Positions 22,870 to 38,929 of a stretch of 64,000 nucleotides of DNA are shown piece after piece. The position numbers and the translations under genes were made by a program. Source of the stretch: Thiobacillus sp. 65-1059 (GTDB lineage Bacteria > Pseudomonadota > Gammaproteobacteria > Burkholderiales > Thiobacillaceae); assembly GCA_001897675.1 (NCBI GenBank), contig MKUE01000124.1:1-64000 (forward strand). The letters are read 5' to 3'. The notes under the pieces were generated by a model. The model ran no database searches and was not told where the DNA came from. It saw only the letters and a list, made by a program, of their open reading frames with translations. Position 1 is the stretch's first letter. Every line of letters begins with the position of its first letter.

Positions 22870-23889
22870 TTACTTGATGTTCTTCATTTCTGCTTCGACC
22901 ATCTTCACGACATTGGGCGGCAGCGCCACAAAGCCGAGGTCGGCGGCCATTTTCTGGCCATTGTTCAAGGACCAGGTGAAGAAGTCGACCACGCCTTTCT
23001 GCTTGACGGCATCGGTGCCTTTTTCATACGCCAGGATATACGTGGCCGTGGTGATGGGCCAGGCATTCTTGTGCGACTGATCCAGCAGATCGGGCGCCAT
23101 GCCGCGGACCTTGAAATCGGCACCCGCTGCCGCGTCGGCCACTGCCGCCTGATCCGGCACGATGTAGTTGCCGGAACGGTTCTTCAGCGCAACGAAATCC
23201 ATCTTGTTTTTCATCGCATCGGCGATGTCCACATAGCCGATCGCCCCCTTGATCTTCTGCACGTTGGCAGCAACCCCGGGATTGCCCTTGCCGCCCACTC
23301 CATTGGCTGGCCAGTTCACCGTGTTGCCCGCGCCGACTTCGCGCATGAAGGCCATCGACTGCTTGGCCAGATAATGGGTAAAGGCATAGGTGGTGCCCGA
23401 GCCGTCGGAACGATGCGACACGGTGATGGCCAGATTCGGCAGCGTCACGCCGGGGTTCAGCTTGGCGATGGCAGGGTCGTTCCACTTGGTGATGGCGCCG
23501 CGGAAGATGTTGGCGGCGGTGACGCCGTCCAGCTTCAGCTTGCCGGAATCAATACCCGGAACGTTCATGACGATGGTGACCCCCCCCATCACGGTCGGAA
23601 CCTGCACCAGCTTGGCGGCATCCAGGTCGGCTTCCTTGACCGGCGCGTCGGTGCCGCCGAAATCGACAGTCTTGGCCTTGATCTGCTTGACGCCACCCGA
23701 CGAGCCGATGCCCTGATAGTTGACCTTGTTGCCGGTGGCGGCCTGATAGGCTTCAGCCCATTTGGTGTAAACGGCGTAAGGGAAGGTTGCACCCGCGCCG
23801 GTGATGTCGGCAGCCAGCGCGCTGGCCGAGAAAGCCAGGCCCATGGCCGCGGCCAGAGCGCCTTGAGCCAGTTTGTTGAGTGTACGCAT
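22870..23889 (-). CDS. pstS: Phosphate-binding periplasmic protein PstS
   Basis: Periplasmic phosphate receptor of the Pst importer, 339 residues from the ATG at 23889, which follows a clear GGAG ribosome binding site. A Sec signal peptide (RTLNKLAQGALAAAMGLAFS, cleaved after ASALA) precedes the mature start ADITGAGATFPY. Phosphate-binding features include GIGSSGGVKQI and RSDGSGTTYAFT. An upstream in-frame start would place residues before the signal peptide and is unlikely. It is the first pst gene, with hairpins before pstC. Confidence 0.96.
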   Translation of the reverse strand: MRTLNKLAQGALAAAMGLAFSASALAADITGAGATFPYAVYTKWAEAYQAATGNKVNYQGIGSSGGVKQIKAKTVDFGGTDAPVKEADLDAAKLVQVPTVMGGVTIVMNVPGIDSGKLKLDGVTAANIFRGAITKWNDPAIAKLNPGVTLPNLAITVSHRSDGSGTTYAFTHYLAKQSMAFMREVGAGNTVNWPANGVGGKGNPGVAANVQKIKGAIGYVDIADAMKNKMDFVALKNRSGNYIVPDQAAVADAAAGADFKVRGMAPDLLDQSHKNAWPITTATYILAYEKGTDAVKQKGVVDFFTWSLNNGQKMAADLGFVALPPNVVKMVEAEMKNIK

Positions 23890-23978
23890 GTATATCTCCG
23901 GTAGTAGTTGACGTTGCCGCATGGGCGACGCCGCCATACTAACGGGCGAATATTACAGATATATTTCAAGGCAGGAAA

Positions 23979-25343
23979 TCACCCGGCCGCTGCAGCATCC
24001 CTCACGGCAGCGGCAATGGTTTCGGCCGTATGCCTGACCAGATCGGCATCCCGCCCTTCCACCATCACGCGGATCAGCGGCTCGGTACCGGACGCGCGCA
24101 GGACGACCCGGCCGCTGCCGGCCAGGGCAGCCTCCGCCTCCGCGACCGACGCACCGATCGCAGGCGCGGCATCCAGCTTGAAACCTTTGGCAACCGGCAC
24201 GTTGATCATCGCCTGGGGATACGTCTCCAGGTCCGTGGTGAATGCATCCAGCGTCTCGCCCGTCTCGCGCAGTGCGCGCAGCACCTGCAGCGCGGAAACG
24301 ATGCCGTCGCCCGTGGTGTGTTTATCCAGACAGAGGATATGCCCCGAGGTCTCGCCGCCCAGCGTCCAACCGTTGGCATGCAGGCGTTCCAGCACATAGC
24401 GGTCCCCCACCCTGGCGCGTTCGAACGGAATCCGGATGCGGGCCAGGGCATGTTCGGTGCCGAGATTGGTCATCAACGTGCCCACCACGCCGCCCTTCAT
24501 GTAGCCGGTCTGGATGCGGTGGCGCGCGATGACGTAAACCAGCTGGTCGCCATCGTATATCCGCCCCTTCGCGTCGGCCATCATCAGACGGTCGCCGTCG
24601 CCGTCGAGCGCAATGCCGAGATCCGCGCCTTGCGCACGCACCGCGTCCGCCAGCGCCGCAGTGTGCGTGGCACCGCACTTTTCGTTAATGTTGTAGCCGT
24701 TCGGCTCGTTGCCGATGGCAATCACTTCGGCACCCAGTTCGTGCAGCACATGCGGAGCAATGTGATAGGTCGCACCGTGCGCGCAGTCGACCACGATACG
24801 CATCCCGCGCAGATCGAGGTGATTGGGAAAGGTGCTCTTGCAAAACTCGATGTAGCGCGCCGCGGCGTCCTCGATCCGGCGGGCACGCCCCAACTGGCGC
24901 GCCTCGACCGTGTCGATGGGGAAATCCAGGCGCGCCTCAATCGCTTCCTCCACGCTATCCGGCAGTTTCTGCCCGCTGGCGGAAAAGAACTTGATGCCGT
25001 TGTCCTCGAACGGATTGTGCGATGCCGAGATCACCACCCCGGCCTGCAGGCGCAGCGCGCGCGTCAGGTAGGCCACAGCAGGCGTCGGCATCGGTCCGGT
25101 CATCAGCACGTTCACGCCGGCAGCGGTCAGGCCGGCTTCCAGCGCGGCTTCCAGCATGTAGCCGGAAATGCGGGTGTCCTTGCCGATCAGCACGGTCGGG
25201 TGCTGATTCGGCGGCAGGCTGCCGCGGTCGGCCACCAGCACCTGTCCGGCAGCGTAGCCCAGATGCATGACAAACTCCGGCGTAATCGGCGCCTCGCCCA
25301 CCTTGCCGCGCACGCCGTCGGTGCCGAAATATTTACGTCCCAT
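23979..25343 (-). CDS. glmM: Phosphoglucosamine mutase
   Basis: Converts glucosamine 6-phosphate to glucosamine 1-phosphate for cell-wall precursor synthesis; 454 residues from the ATG at 25343 ([13 protein letters not shown]). The active-site phosphoserine is S108 in ISASHNP, and the Mg-binding loop is DGDGDR. The C-terminal phosphate-binding domain has [15 protein letters not shown]. The start overlaps the end of folP by 11 bases, keeping the rlmE-ftsH-folP-glmM order known from other proteobacteria. Confidence 0.97.
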   Translation of the reverse strand: MGRKYFGTDGVRGKVGEAPITPEFVMHLGYAAGQVLVADRGSLPPNQHPTVLIGKDTRISGYMLEAALEAGLTAAGVNVLMTGPMPTPAVAYLTRALRLQAGVVISASHNPFEDNGIKFFSASGQKLPDSVEEAIEARLDFPIDTVEARQLGRARRIEDAAARYIEFCKSTFPNHLDLRGMRIVVDCAHGATYHIAPHVLHELGAEVIAIGNEPNGYNINEKCGATHTAALADAVRAQGADLGIALDGDGDRLMMADAKGRIYDGDQLVYVIARHRIQTGYMKGGVVGTLMTNLGTEHALARIRIPFERARVGDRYVLERLHANGWTLGGETSGHILCLDKHTTGDGIVSALQVLRALRETGETLDAFTTDLETYPQAMINVPVAKGFKLDAAPAIGASVAEAEAALAGSGRVVLRASGTEPLIRVMVEGRDADLVRHTAETIAAAVRDAAAAG

Positions 25344-26172
25344 CCTGTTGTTCCTCCACTGCATTCCATACCGCCAGCGCATCCCGCATGGCTGCCACAT
25401 TGTGTACCCGGAGCAAGCGCGCGCCGCGTGCCACGGCGGCCAGATGCGCCGCCACCCCGGCGAATTCGCGCCCATCAACGGCACGCCCGGTCAATGCGCC
25501 CAGCATGGATTTGCGCGACATCCCGGCCAGCACAGGCACGCCGGTTTCCGCCAGGCAGCGCAGCTGCTTGAGCAGGGCCAAATTGTGCTCCAGCGTTTTG
25601 CCAAACCCGAAGCCCGGATCGATCACCAGTCTCTCGCGGCTGATGCCCGCGGCTTCGCAAACCTGCACCCTGTCCTGCAAAAACCGCTTCACGTCTTCGA
25701 CCACATCGGCATAACGGGGCGCATGCTGCATGCTCTGCGGCTCGCCCTGCATATGCATCAGGCACACCGCCGCATCGGACGCCACCACCGCCTCCAGTGC
25801 GCCAGGCGCACGCAAGGCCATCACATCGTTCACCATGGCCGCGCCTGCGTCGAGCGCAGCGCGCATCACTTCAGGCTTCGTGGTATCGACCGACACCACA
25901 CAGCCGCACCCGGCAAGCGCCTCGATCACTGGCCGCACCCGGCGGATTTCCTCATCGGCAGGCACAGCTGCCGCACCCGGACGGGTGGACTCCCCACCGA
26001 CGTCGAGGATATCGGCGCCTTCTTCCCGCAGCTTGAGGGCATGCTCGATCGCTGCCTGTGCGTTGTTCAGCCGCCCGCCGTCCGAAAATGAATCCGGCGT
26101 GACATTGACGATACCCATGACAAGGGGACGGGCCAGGGAGAGGCGGTGCGAACCGGCGCGGAGTATGGACAT
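25333..26172 (-). CDS. folP: Dihydropteroate synthase
   Basis: Joins para-aminobenzoate to 6-hydroxymethyl-dihydropterin diphosphate in folate synthesis; 279 residues. The signatures [15 protein letters not shown] and [11 protein letters not shown], and the pterin-site DPGFGFGKT, are intact. The ATG at 26172 gives the same N-terminal length as E. coli FolP, but it directly follows the T-run of a strong terminator hairpin, so no separate ribosome binding site is free of that structure. It is followed by glmM with an 11-base overlap. Confidence 0.96.
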   Translation of the reverse strand: MSILRAGSHRLSLARPLVMGIVNVTPDSFSDGGRLNNAQAAIEHALKLREEGADILDVGGESTRPGAAAVPADEEIRRVRPVIEALAGCGCVVSVDTTKPEVMRAALDAGAAMVNDVMALRAPGALEAVVASDAAVCLMHMQGEPQSMQHAPRYADVVEDVKRFLQDRVQVCEAAGISRERLVIDPGFGFGKTLEHNLALLKQLRCLAETGVPVLAGMSRKSMLGALTGRAVDGREFAGVAAHLAAVARGARLLRVHNVAAMRDALAVWNAVEEQQDGT

Positions 26173-26201
26173 AAAAATAGAGGGGCCAAGGCCCCTCTAT
26201 T
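26173..26201 (-). terminator. Rho-independent terminator or attenuator between ftsH and folP
   Basis: Perfect 12-bp arms AATAGAGGGGCC and GGCCCCTCTATT (26176-26187 and 26190-26201) have a two-base loop and are followed in the minus-strand transcript by TTTTT. The T-run is immediately followed by the folP ATG. The purine-rich GAGGGG in the hairpin is the only Shine-Dalgarno-like sequence upstream of folP. The structure could end ftsH transcripts while also masking folP translation. Confidence 0.85.
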
Positions 26202-26226
26202 GTAGTGCGCGATACCGAATCTACGC

Positions 26227-28119
<1,893 letters not shown>

Positions 28120-28148
28120 GTTTACTCCTCGGTGCCGAATGCAGCACG

Positions 28149-28165
28149 TTTAGACTCATTCTAAA
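28149..28165. promoter_or_regulatory. Palindrome TTTAGACTCATTCTAAA between rlmE and ftsH
   Basis: An imperfect inverted repeat with a 7-1-7 core (TTAGACT-C-ATTCTAA) lies in the short rlmE-ftsH gap. Thirteen of its 15 core bases match the perfect palindrome upstream of the rubrerythrin gene (57934-57948). It may be an operator for the same regulator; this is inference. Confidence 0.35.
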
Positions 28166-28167
28166 CC

Positions 28168-28845
28168 CTATTTGGCAAGCATGCCACGGCAGCCTTGCAA
28201 CTCGCCATCCCGTGCTGCAACCGGGCGGCGTCCCAGCAGATAAACCTCGGTGCTGCGATCGCGCGAGGCATCGGGTTTGCGGATCAGCACCTGCTCGAAT
28301 GCCTGCCGCATCCGGGCCCGGAAATCCTCAAAACCGACACCTTGGAAAACTTTGACGAGGAAACAGCCATCTGGTTTCAGCCAGCTTGCCGCAAATTCGA
28401 GCGCCAGTTCGCATAGTTCGTAATGCCGCGCCTGGTCTGCCAGCATCACTCCGCTGATGTTGGGCGCCATATCGCTTAATACAAGGTCAAGTTGCCCGGA
28501 TTGCAACTTTTCTTCCAGCCAGGCCAACGCTGCCGGCTCGGTGAAATCGCCCTCCAGGCTGTCGACGCCGGGCATCGGTGCCACCGGCAGCAGGTCGATC
28601 GCCAGCACCCTGCCCTGCCGCTTCATTTTCTGCACCGCCACCTGGCACCAGCTGCCGGGCGCGGCGCCCAGGTCCACCACTGTCATGCCGGGACGCAACA
28701 GATGATCGCGCTGGTCGATTTCCAGCAATTTATAGGCGGCACGCGAGCGATAGCCGTCCTGCTGCGCCTTTTTGACGTAAGGATCCGTCACGTGCTCGTG
28801 CATCCAGGCACTGCCCGATTTGGTCCGCTTGGGTTTCTGTGCCAT
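28168..28845 (-). CDS. rlmE: 23S rRNA 2'-O-methyltransferase RlmE (RrmJ/FtsJ)
   Basis: Methylates the 2'-O of U2552 in the 23S rRNA A-loop during late 50S assembly; 225 residues. The N-terminal SRAAYKLLEID segment supplies the first catalytic Lys; the SAM motif is VVDLGAAPGSW, followed by DLLPVAPMPGVDSLEGDF and a catalytic Asp in LVLSDMAPNISG. The third and fourth catalytic residues are in FLVKVFQG and SRDRSTEVYLLG. About 15 residues beyond the usual C-terminus carry an unusual basic/glycine tail. It heads the rlmE-ftsH-folP-glmM set. Confidence 0.95.
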   Translation of the reverse strand: MAQKPKRTKSGSAWMHEHVTDPYVKKAQQDGYRSRAAYKLLEIDQRDHLLRPGMTVVDLGAAPGSWCQVAVQKMKRQGRVLAIDLLPVAPMPGVDSLEGDFTEPAALAWLEEKLQSGQLDLVLSDMAPNISGVMLADQARHYELCELALEFAASWLKPDGCFLVKVFQGVGFEDFRARMRQAFEQVLIRKPDASRDRSTEVYLLGRRPVAARDGELQGCRGMLAK

Positions 28846-28846
28846 G

Positions 28847-28870
28847 TCTATCGGCTCTATCGGCTACAAT
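28847..28870 (+). promoter_or_regulatory. Tandem CTATCGGCT repeat and TACAAT element upstream of yhbY
   Basis: Two adjacent copies of CTATCGGCT run into TACAAT, a good -10 hexamer, in the 48-base gap between the divergent rlmE and yhbY genes. No matching -35 was found at the correct distance, so an activator or a weak promoter is possible. Confidence 0.35.
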
Positions 28871-28893
28871 CCGCGCTCATTTAAGGAACAAGC

Positions 28894-29190
28894 ATGAAAG
28901 CACTCACGCCCGCACAACGGCAGTTTCTGAAGGGGCTGGCACACACGCGCCAACCGGTGGTCATGATCGGCAACCAGGGTTTGACGGCTGCCGTATTGAA
29001 GGAAATCGATCACGCGCTGGCTGCGCACGAACTGGTCAAGATCAAGGCAGCCAGCAACGAACCGGACCTGCGCCGCAGCTGGCTGGAGGAAATCTGCACC
29101 GCCACCGGCGCTGCGCCGGTACAGCAAATCGGCAAGGTGCTGGTGATTTATCGCGCCGCAGCCAAACCCGTCATCGTCCTGCCGGGCTGA
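28894..29190 (+). CDS. yhbY: YhbY-type CRM-domain RNA-binding protein
   Basis: A 98-residue single CRM-domain protein that associates with pre-50S ribosomal subunits. Conserved features are MKALTPAQRQFLKGLAH, the GNQGLTAAVLKEI segment with the GxxG-like RNA-binding loop, and HELVKIK. It is divergent from rlmE, a pairing found widely and consistent with shared ribosome-assembly roles. A TACAAT element lies at 28865-28870, about 24 bases before the start, next to a tandem repeat of CTATCGGCT. Confidence 0.93.
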   Translation: MKALTPAQRQFLKGLAHTRQPVVMIGNQGLTAAVLKEIDHALAAHELVKIKAASNEPDLRRSWLEEICTATGAAPVQQIGKVLVIYRAAAKPVIVLPG

Positions 29191-29207
29191 TTGCTGCCCA
29201 ACGGGGC

Positions 29208-29666
29208 TTATCGCGCCAGCCCGGAACGCCAGACCAGCAACAGTCCCAGCGCGCTCTGGATCAAATACAGAATGCTGGACACCCCGTGCCAGCGCGCAAA
29301 ACGGTCGGCAAACACACTTTGCATCACGGCATGCGGCATGGCCTGATCCTTCAGGCTCTGCATGATGGGCTGAATGCCGAAATGGCCCGCCAGCGTCAAC
29401 GCCAGCATGACCACCACCGCCCAGAAGAACAGCGTTTTCAGCGCGGCGCCGCCGTCGCGGGCGATGCGGTAAATCAGCAGATAGATCCCGGCAGCGATGC
29501 CGATCCAGGCCATCCATTCGAACAGATTTCCGGCCAGCACCCCGGCCAGCTGCTTGTCGCCGAGGCTGGCAAACAGCACCGGCGCCGCGACATAGCCGAT
29601 CGCCCAGATGCCGCCGATCCACAGCACCAGCATCGTCCCGGCGAGGCCGTCCCAGAAACGCCGCAT
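29208..29666 (-). CDS. DUF4149 membrane protein
   Basis: A 152-residue protein with four predicted helices (about residues 8-30, 48-67, 80-99 and 128-147). The repeated pattern of FAxxxGDKQLAGVLAGNLFEWM and DRFARWHGVSSILYLI is typical of DUF4149, a family of integral membrane proteins of unknown role. Its start overlaps the stop of greA by one base, so it is the last gene of the carA-carB-greA operon. Confidence 0.75.
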   Translation of the reverse strand: MRRFWDGLAGTMLVLWIGGIWAIGYVAAPVLFASLGDKQLAGVLAGNLFEWMAWIGIAAGIYLLIYRIARDGGAALKTLFFWAVVVMLALTLAGHFGIQPIMQSLKDQAMPHAVMQSVFADRFARWHGVSSILYLIQSALGLLLVWRSGLAR

Positions 29667-30142
29667 TATATGTATTGCACGTCCAGCACTTCGTACTGGC
29701 GGAGACCGCCCGGCGCCTGCACGTCCACGCTGTCGCCCGCATACTTGCCGATCAGTGCGCGCGCGATGGGCGACGACACGGAAATTTTGCGCTGCTTGAT
29801 ATCGGCCTCGTCATCGCCGACGATCTGGTAAACCACGCTGTCGCCGGACTCGGCGTCTTCCAGTTCAACCGTCGCGCCGAAGACGATGCGGCCGTCCGCA
29901 TCGAGGGTGGTGGGATCGATGATCTGCGCATTCGCCAGCTTGCCTTCGAGGTCGGCAATACGGCCTTCGATGAAGCCCTGCTTTTCCTTGGCGGCGTCGT
30001 ACTCGGCGTTTTCAGACAGATCGCCCTGCGCGCGTGCCTCGGCGATCGCCTGGATGACAGCGGGGCGCTCCACGCTTTTCAGATGTTGCAACTCGGCGCG
30101 CAGCTTTTCGGCGCCGACCACGGTGAGGGGGAATTTGTTCAC
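29666..30142 (-). CDS. greA: Transcription elongation factor GreA
   Basis: Rescues backtracked RNA polymerase by stimulating cleavage of the nascent transcript; 158 residues, family length. The N-terminal coiled coil carries the two acidic tip residues in [14 protein letters not shown], which reach the active site. The C-terminal FKBP-like domain ends in [18 protein letters not shown]. It lies 16 bases after carB, the common betaproteobacterial order. Confidence 0.97.
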   Translation of the reverse strand: MNKFPLTVVGAEKLRAELQHLKSVERPAVIQAIAEARAQGDLSENAEYDAAKEKQGFIEGRIADLEGKLANAQIIDPTTLDADGRIVFGATVELEDAESGDSVVYQIVGDDEADIKQRKISVSSPIARALIGKYAGDSVDVQAPGGLRQYEVLDVQYI

Positions 30143-30158
30143 AGCCTTGCCTTATCGG

Positions 30159-33348
<3,190 letters not shown>

Positions 33349-33365
<17 letters not shown>

Positions 33366-34488
33366 GGTCGGCCATCAGCTGGATAAATCGGTCGAACAAA
33401 TAACCCACGTCGTGCGGGCCGGGACTGGCTTCGGGATGCCCCTGGAAGCCGAACGCGGGAGCATCGGTGCGGGCGATGCCCTGCAGCGAGCCGTCGAACA
33501 GCGAGACATGGGTGCTGCGGATATTGGAGGGGAGCGTCGCCGCATCCACCGCGAAGCCGTGGTTCTGGCTGGTGATGGCGACCCGCCCGCTGTCGAGATC
33601 CTTGACCGGATGGTTCGCACCGTGGTGGCCGAACTTCATCTTGACGGTCCTGGCGCCCGAGGCCAGCGCCAGCAACTGGTGGCCGAGGCAGATTCCGAAG
33701 GTCGGGATCTGCGCCGCCACCAGATCGCCGATCGCCCGGATCGCGTAATCGCACGGCTCCGGATCACCCGGGCCGTTGGAGAGGAAAATACCGTCCGGCT
33801 TCAGCGCCAGAGCCTGCTCCGCGGTGGCGGTCGCGGGCAGCACGGTCAGGCGGCAGCCGCGCTCGGCGAGCATCCGCAGGATATTGCGCTTGACGCCGTA
33901 ATCGAAGGCCACGACATGGAAACGCGGCGCGTCCAGTTGGGCGTAGCCACGCCCCAGCTTCCATTCGGTTTGATTCCATTCGTACGCCGCCGGCGCGCTC
34001 ACCACCTTGGCCAGGTCCATGCCAGCCAGGCCGGGGAACGCGCGCGCGGCGTCGAGCGCCTTCGCCTCATCCACCGCGCCCGCCATGACGCAGCCGCCCT
34101 GTGCGCCCTTTTCGCGCAGGATGCGCGTCAGCCGGCGGGTGTCGATGTCGGCAATGGCGACGATGTTCTGGCTCTTGAGATAATCGGGCAGCGACTGGCC
34201 GGCGCGGAAATTCGAATGCAGCCGCGGCACATCGCGCACCACCAGTCCCGCCGCATGGATGCGGTCCGCCTCGACATCCTCGGCATTGACGCCGGTATTG
34301 CCGACATGGGGATAGGTCAGGGTGACAATTTGCCGCGAATACGAAGGATCGGTAAGGATTTCCTGATAACCGGTCAGCGCGGTATTGAATACCACCTCGC
34401 CGGTCGTGATGCCGTCGGCACCGATCGACAGGCCGCGAAACACCGAGCCGTCAGCTAAAACCAGGATGGCAGGTTGGGCACGAGACAA
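33349..34488 (-). CDS. carA: Carbamoyl-phosphate synthase small (glutaminase) subunit
   Basis: Glutamine amidotransferase subunit that feeds ammonia to CarB; about 379 residues. The nucleophile is the Cys in [12 protein letters not shown], with the partner His and Glu in GHPEASPG near the C-terminus. The frame is open from a GTG at 34500, but a GGAG site places the more likely start at the TTG at 34488 (LSRAQPA). A sigma-70 promoter lies about 80 bases upstream. The stop overlaps carB by 17 bases. Confidence 0.95.
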
Positions 34489-34578
34489 GAAAAACTCCAC
34501 AAGACTATTGAGCGTGGCGCAGGTGACAAAATTCAGGCGAGCCGCTTGCGCGCACCCGCCTGAACTTAGAATTGCGCA

Positions 34579-34607
34579 ATTGTAGCCGATCTGAAGCCTG
34601 GCTTCAA
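34579..34607 (-). promoter_or_regulatory. Sigma-70 promoter of carAB
   Basis: The minus strand carries TTGAAG (-35) and TACAAT (-10) spaced by exactly 17 bases. The predicted start is near 34572. A short palindrome, GAAGCC-A-GGCTTC, overlaps the -35 and the spacer, a position suitable for a repressor such as a pyrimidine- or arginine-responsive one; its role is inference. Confidence 0.65.
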
Positions 34608-34645
34608 TGCGGGGCGATGCCTCCCGGGCCGCCCCCTGCTTCGGA

Positions 34646-34900
34646 TCAGGGCTGGAGATGATCCAGGCCGCCGTCCATGTCGAGCTCGGTCAGTTCGCTA
34701 AAGCCGCCGATGCAGGTGCCATCGACCACGATCTGCGGAACGGTGCGCGCGCCGTTGGTGACGACGGAGAATTCCTTCATCGCCTCGCGGTCGAGGTCGA
34801 TGCGGACTTCGTCATAGCCGATGCCGCGCTTGTCGAGAAAAGCCTTGGCCTTGACGCAGATGGGACAGGTGCCGGTACTGTAGACCTTGACGGTATTCAT
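34646..34900 (-). CDS. grxC: Glutaredoxin 3
   Basis: Small cytoplasmic dithiol oxidoreductase using glutathione; 84 residues from the ATG at 34900, which follows an AGGAA site. The redox motif is C12-P-I-C15. The GSH-binding TVPQIVVDG and the [10 protein letters not shown] segments complete the thioredoxin fold. A longer in-frame start at 34918 is possible but weaker. It faces the carA promoter on the same strand. Confidence 0.92.
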   Translation of the reverse strand: MNTVKVYSTGTCPICVKAKAFLDKRGIGYDEVRIDLDREAMKEFSVVTNGARTVPQIVVDGTCIGGFSELTELDMDGGLDHLQP

Positions 34901-34936
34901 GGTGGGTTCCTGTTGCATACGGTTATCCAGTTTCGG

Positions 34937-36933
<1,997 letters not shown>

Positions 36934-37013
36934 AGCCGAGAAGCCGGAAGGGTTTGGGCGGGTTGGAAAAGAACGTATCATAACGTATTCGCGTTCCCGT
37001 TCTGGAGCCTCTT

Positions 37014-37463
37014 TTGAGCAATCCGTACGACCTCAAGAGCATTGGCCTGAAAGCCACTTTGCCGCGCCTGAAAATCCTCGACTTGTTCGAGCAGGGCAAC
37101 AAGCGTCACATGACCGCAGAGGAAGTCTATCGGTTGCTGTCCGACGAAGGCCATGATATCGGCCTCGCCACCGTCTACCGCGTGCTCACCCAGTTCGAGC
37201 AGGCCGGTTTGCTGATGCGCCACCACTTCGACAGCGACAAGGCGGTGTTCGAGCTCAACCAGGGCGATCACCACGACCATCTGGTCTGCCTGCAATGCGG
37301 CAAGGTCGAGGAGTTTTACGACAGCGAAATCGAAAAGCGCCAGACCCGCATCGCCAAGGAACGCGGTTTTGCCATCAACGATCACTCGCTGCAGATCTAC
37401 GCCGACTGCATCAAGGAAAACTGCCCCAACCGCAAGCCAGGCGACAACCGTCACCGGGCGTAA
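37014..37463 (+). CDS. fur: Ferric uptake regulator Fur
   Basis: Iron-responsive repressor; 149 residues. The start is TTG at 37014 (SNPYDLKSIG), preceded by a GGAG site. The winged-helix part has KATLPRLKILDLFE and the DNA-recognition helix in TAEEVYRLLSDEGHDIGLATVYRVLTQFE. Metal sites include HHFDSDKAVFELNQGDHHDHLVC and the CLQCG pair, with CIKENC at the end. It is divergent from bamE, the usual betaproteobacterial arrangement. Confidence 0.96.
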   Translation: MSNPYDLKSIGLKATLPRLKILDLFEQGNKRHMTAEEVYRLLSDEGHDIGLATVYRVLTQFEQAGLLMRHHFDSDKAVFELNQGDHHDHLVCLQCGKVEEFYDSEIEKRQTRIAKERGFAINDHSLQIYADCIKENCPNRKPGDNRHRA

Positions 37464-37466
37464 CGC

Positions 37467-38336
37467 CTATTGCGACAGGCGCCAGGGCGCCACCGCCGCG
37501 CACAGAGCGGCCACGCCCTCGATCAGGCGCGGCGCGGGGCGATGCAGGCGATCCGCATCCAGCCGCACAAACGCCTGGTTTTTCACCGCCGGCAGGCCGG
37601 CAAAACGCTGCCACTGGCGACGCACATCGGGCGCATCGCTGCCACTCACAATCAGCGCCGGCGCGCGCCGCAGCACCGCCTCGCGCGACACCACCGGGGA
37701 GATTGCGCGCAGATCGGCAAACACATTGCGCGCGCCGCACAGCGCCAATGCATCGCTGATCCAGTGCTGCCCGCCCACCGTCATCAGTGGCCGGTCCCAG
37801 ACCTGATAGAACACGCCGAGCGGCGGGCGCCGGGTGGCCCGAACCTGCAGCGCGGCCAACCTGGCCGAAAAATCCCGCGCGGCCGCCTCGCCTTCCCCGG
37901 CGTGGCCGCTCGCCTGCCCGATCAGGCGCAGCAGGCGCGCCACGTCGGCGAGCCGGGTGGCCTGTGTGTGCAGCACCGGCAAACCCAGTTTTTCCAGGCC
38001 GTGAATGTCGGCCGCGCGGTTGCCGCCGAGCCAGACGACGACCAGATCCGGTTTCAGCGCCAGGATGCGCTCGAAGTTGATGCGGCTGTAGTCGCCGACG
38101 CGCGGCAGCATTTTCGCCGCTTCGGGATAATCGCTCGCGCTGTCCACCCCGACCACCTGTGCACCCGCGCCGGCGGCGAACAACAGCTCGGTGAGATGCG
38201 GCGTCAGCGACACGATGCGCTGAGGCGGCCGCTCGAACTCGAGCGCCCGCCCGGCGTCATCGACCATGCGGATGGCGGCGGCCTGCGCCGGCGCGGCCAG
38301 CAGCAGGCATGTCCAGAGCACAATGCGGCGGATCAC
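37467..38336 (-). CDS. Periplasmic binding protein of the BtuF/FecB type (cobalamin or metal-chelate uptake)
   Basis: A 289-residue binding protein of ABC importers for vitamin B12 or iron chelates. The GTG at 38336 overlaps the preceding stop in a GTGA junction. A Sec signal peptide (IVLWTCLLLAAPAQA) is followed by MVDDAGRALEF and the helical-backbone fold QRIVSLTPHLTELLFAAGAG typical of TroA/BtuF proteins. It is last in the CNP1-proB-phosphatase operon. Pairing with a CobC-like phosphatase favours cobalamin, but no permease or ATPase is nearby. Confidence 0.8.
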   Translation of the reverse strand: MIRRIVLWTCLLLAAPAQAAAIRMVDDAGRALEFERPPQRIVSLTPHLTELLFAAGAGAQVVGVDSASDYPEAAKMLPRVGDYSRINFERILALKPDLVVVWLGGNRAADIHGLEKLGLPVLHTQATRLADVARLLRLIGQASGHAGEGEAAARDFSARLAALQVRATRRPPLGVFYQVWDRPLMTVGGQHWISDALALCGARNVFADLRAISPVVSREAVLRRAPALIVSGSDAPDVRRQWQRFAGLPAVKNQAFVRLDADRLHRPAPRLIEGVAALCAAVAPWRLSQ

Positions 38337-38929
38337 CGGGCGATGCGCGGACTGCCGTGGAAAATCAGGCTCGCGTGTTCGCCGTCGAAGCGCAGCCGGG
38401 TCAGCCCGGCATTCGCCACCTCGATGCGGTAGGCGTGTTCCAGCGGAATGTGCAGCGCCCACGCCAGCGCCATGCGGATCACTCCGGCGTGCCCTACCAG
38501 CAGCACGTGCTGGCCGGCGTGCTGCGCGAGCAGGTCGCCGAGCGCGGCGGCCACCCGCGCATGAAAATCGGCCAGCGGCTCGGCGCCGGCCGGGCGCGCA
38601 TTGACCGGATCGGCCTTGAAGCGCGCCAGCGTGCCGGGCGCTTCCTGCTCGATCTCGGCCGCCGACCTGCCCTCCCATGCGCCGAACCCGACTTCCTTCA
38701 GCCGCTCGTCCAATGCCAGCGGCAAGCCGTGGCGACCGGCCAGCGTTTCGGCAAACGCACGGCAGCGCAGCAGGGGCGACGCCACAATGCGCGTCCACGG
38801 TGCGGCATCGCCGACCGCCGCATGCATCTGCGCCCAGCCTTTTTCCGACAGCGGATCGTCGACCTGGCCGCGATAGCGGCGCCCGCCGACGGGCTCGCCG
38901 TGGCGCATCAGGTCCAGCGTGGTGGTCAC
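38333..38929 (-). CDS. Histidine phosphatase, CobC-like (possible alpha-ribazole phosphatase)
   Basis: A 198-residue phosphoglycerate-mutase-fold phosphatase. The catalytic LMRHGEP motif (His at residue 10) and the second catalytic His in [11 protein letters not shown] are present. The sequence [16 protein letters not shown] resembles CobC. Its start overlaps the proB stop by four bases and its stop overlaps the BtuF-like start. The neighbouring BtuF-like gene supports a corrinoid role, but the family has many substrates. Confidence 0.75.
   Translation of the reverse strand: MTTTLDLMRHGEPVGGRRYRGQVDDPLSEKGWAQMHAAVGDAAPWTRIVASPLLRCRAFAETLAGRHGLPLALDERLKEVGFGAWEGRSAAEIEQEAPGTLARFKADPVNARPAGAEPLADFHARVAAALGDLLAQHAGQHVLLVGHAGVIRMALAWALHIPLEHAYRIEVANAGLTRLRFDGEHASLIFHGSPRIAR

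Noticed and set aside
23890-23978. Possible PhoB box upstream of pstS (CTGTAAT in the minus strand)
   Set aside because: Only one half-site fits; the second repeat at the 11-base spacing is missing. Regulation by phosphate is likely from function but not shown by this sequence.
37454-37466. GGCGTAACGCC at the end of fur, matching the sox palindrome core
   Set aside because: It overlaps the fur stop codon between convergent genes and has no promoter nearby, so it is likely chance. It is noted as a caution for the sox site.
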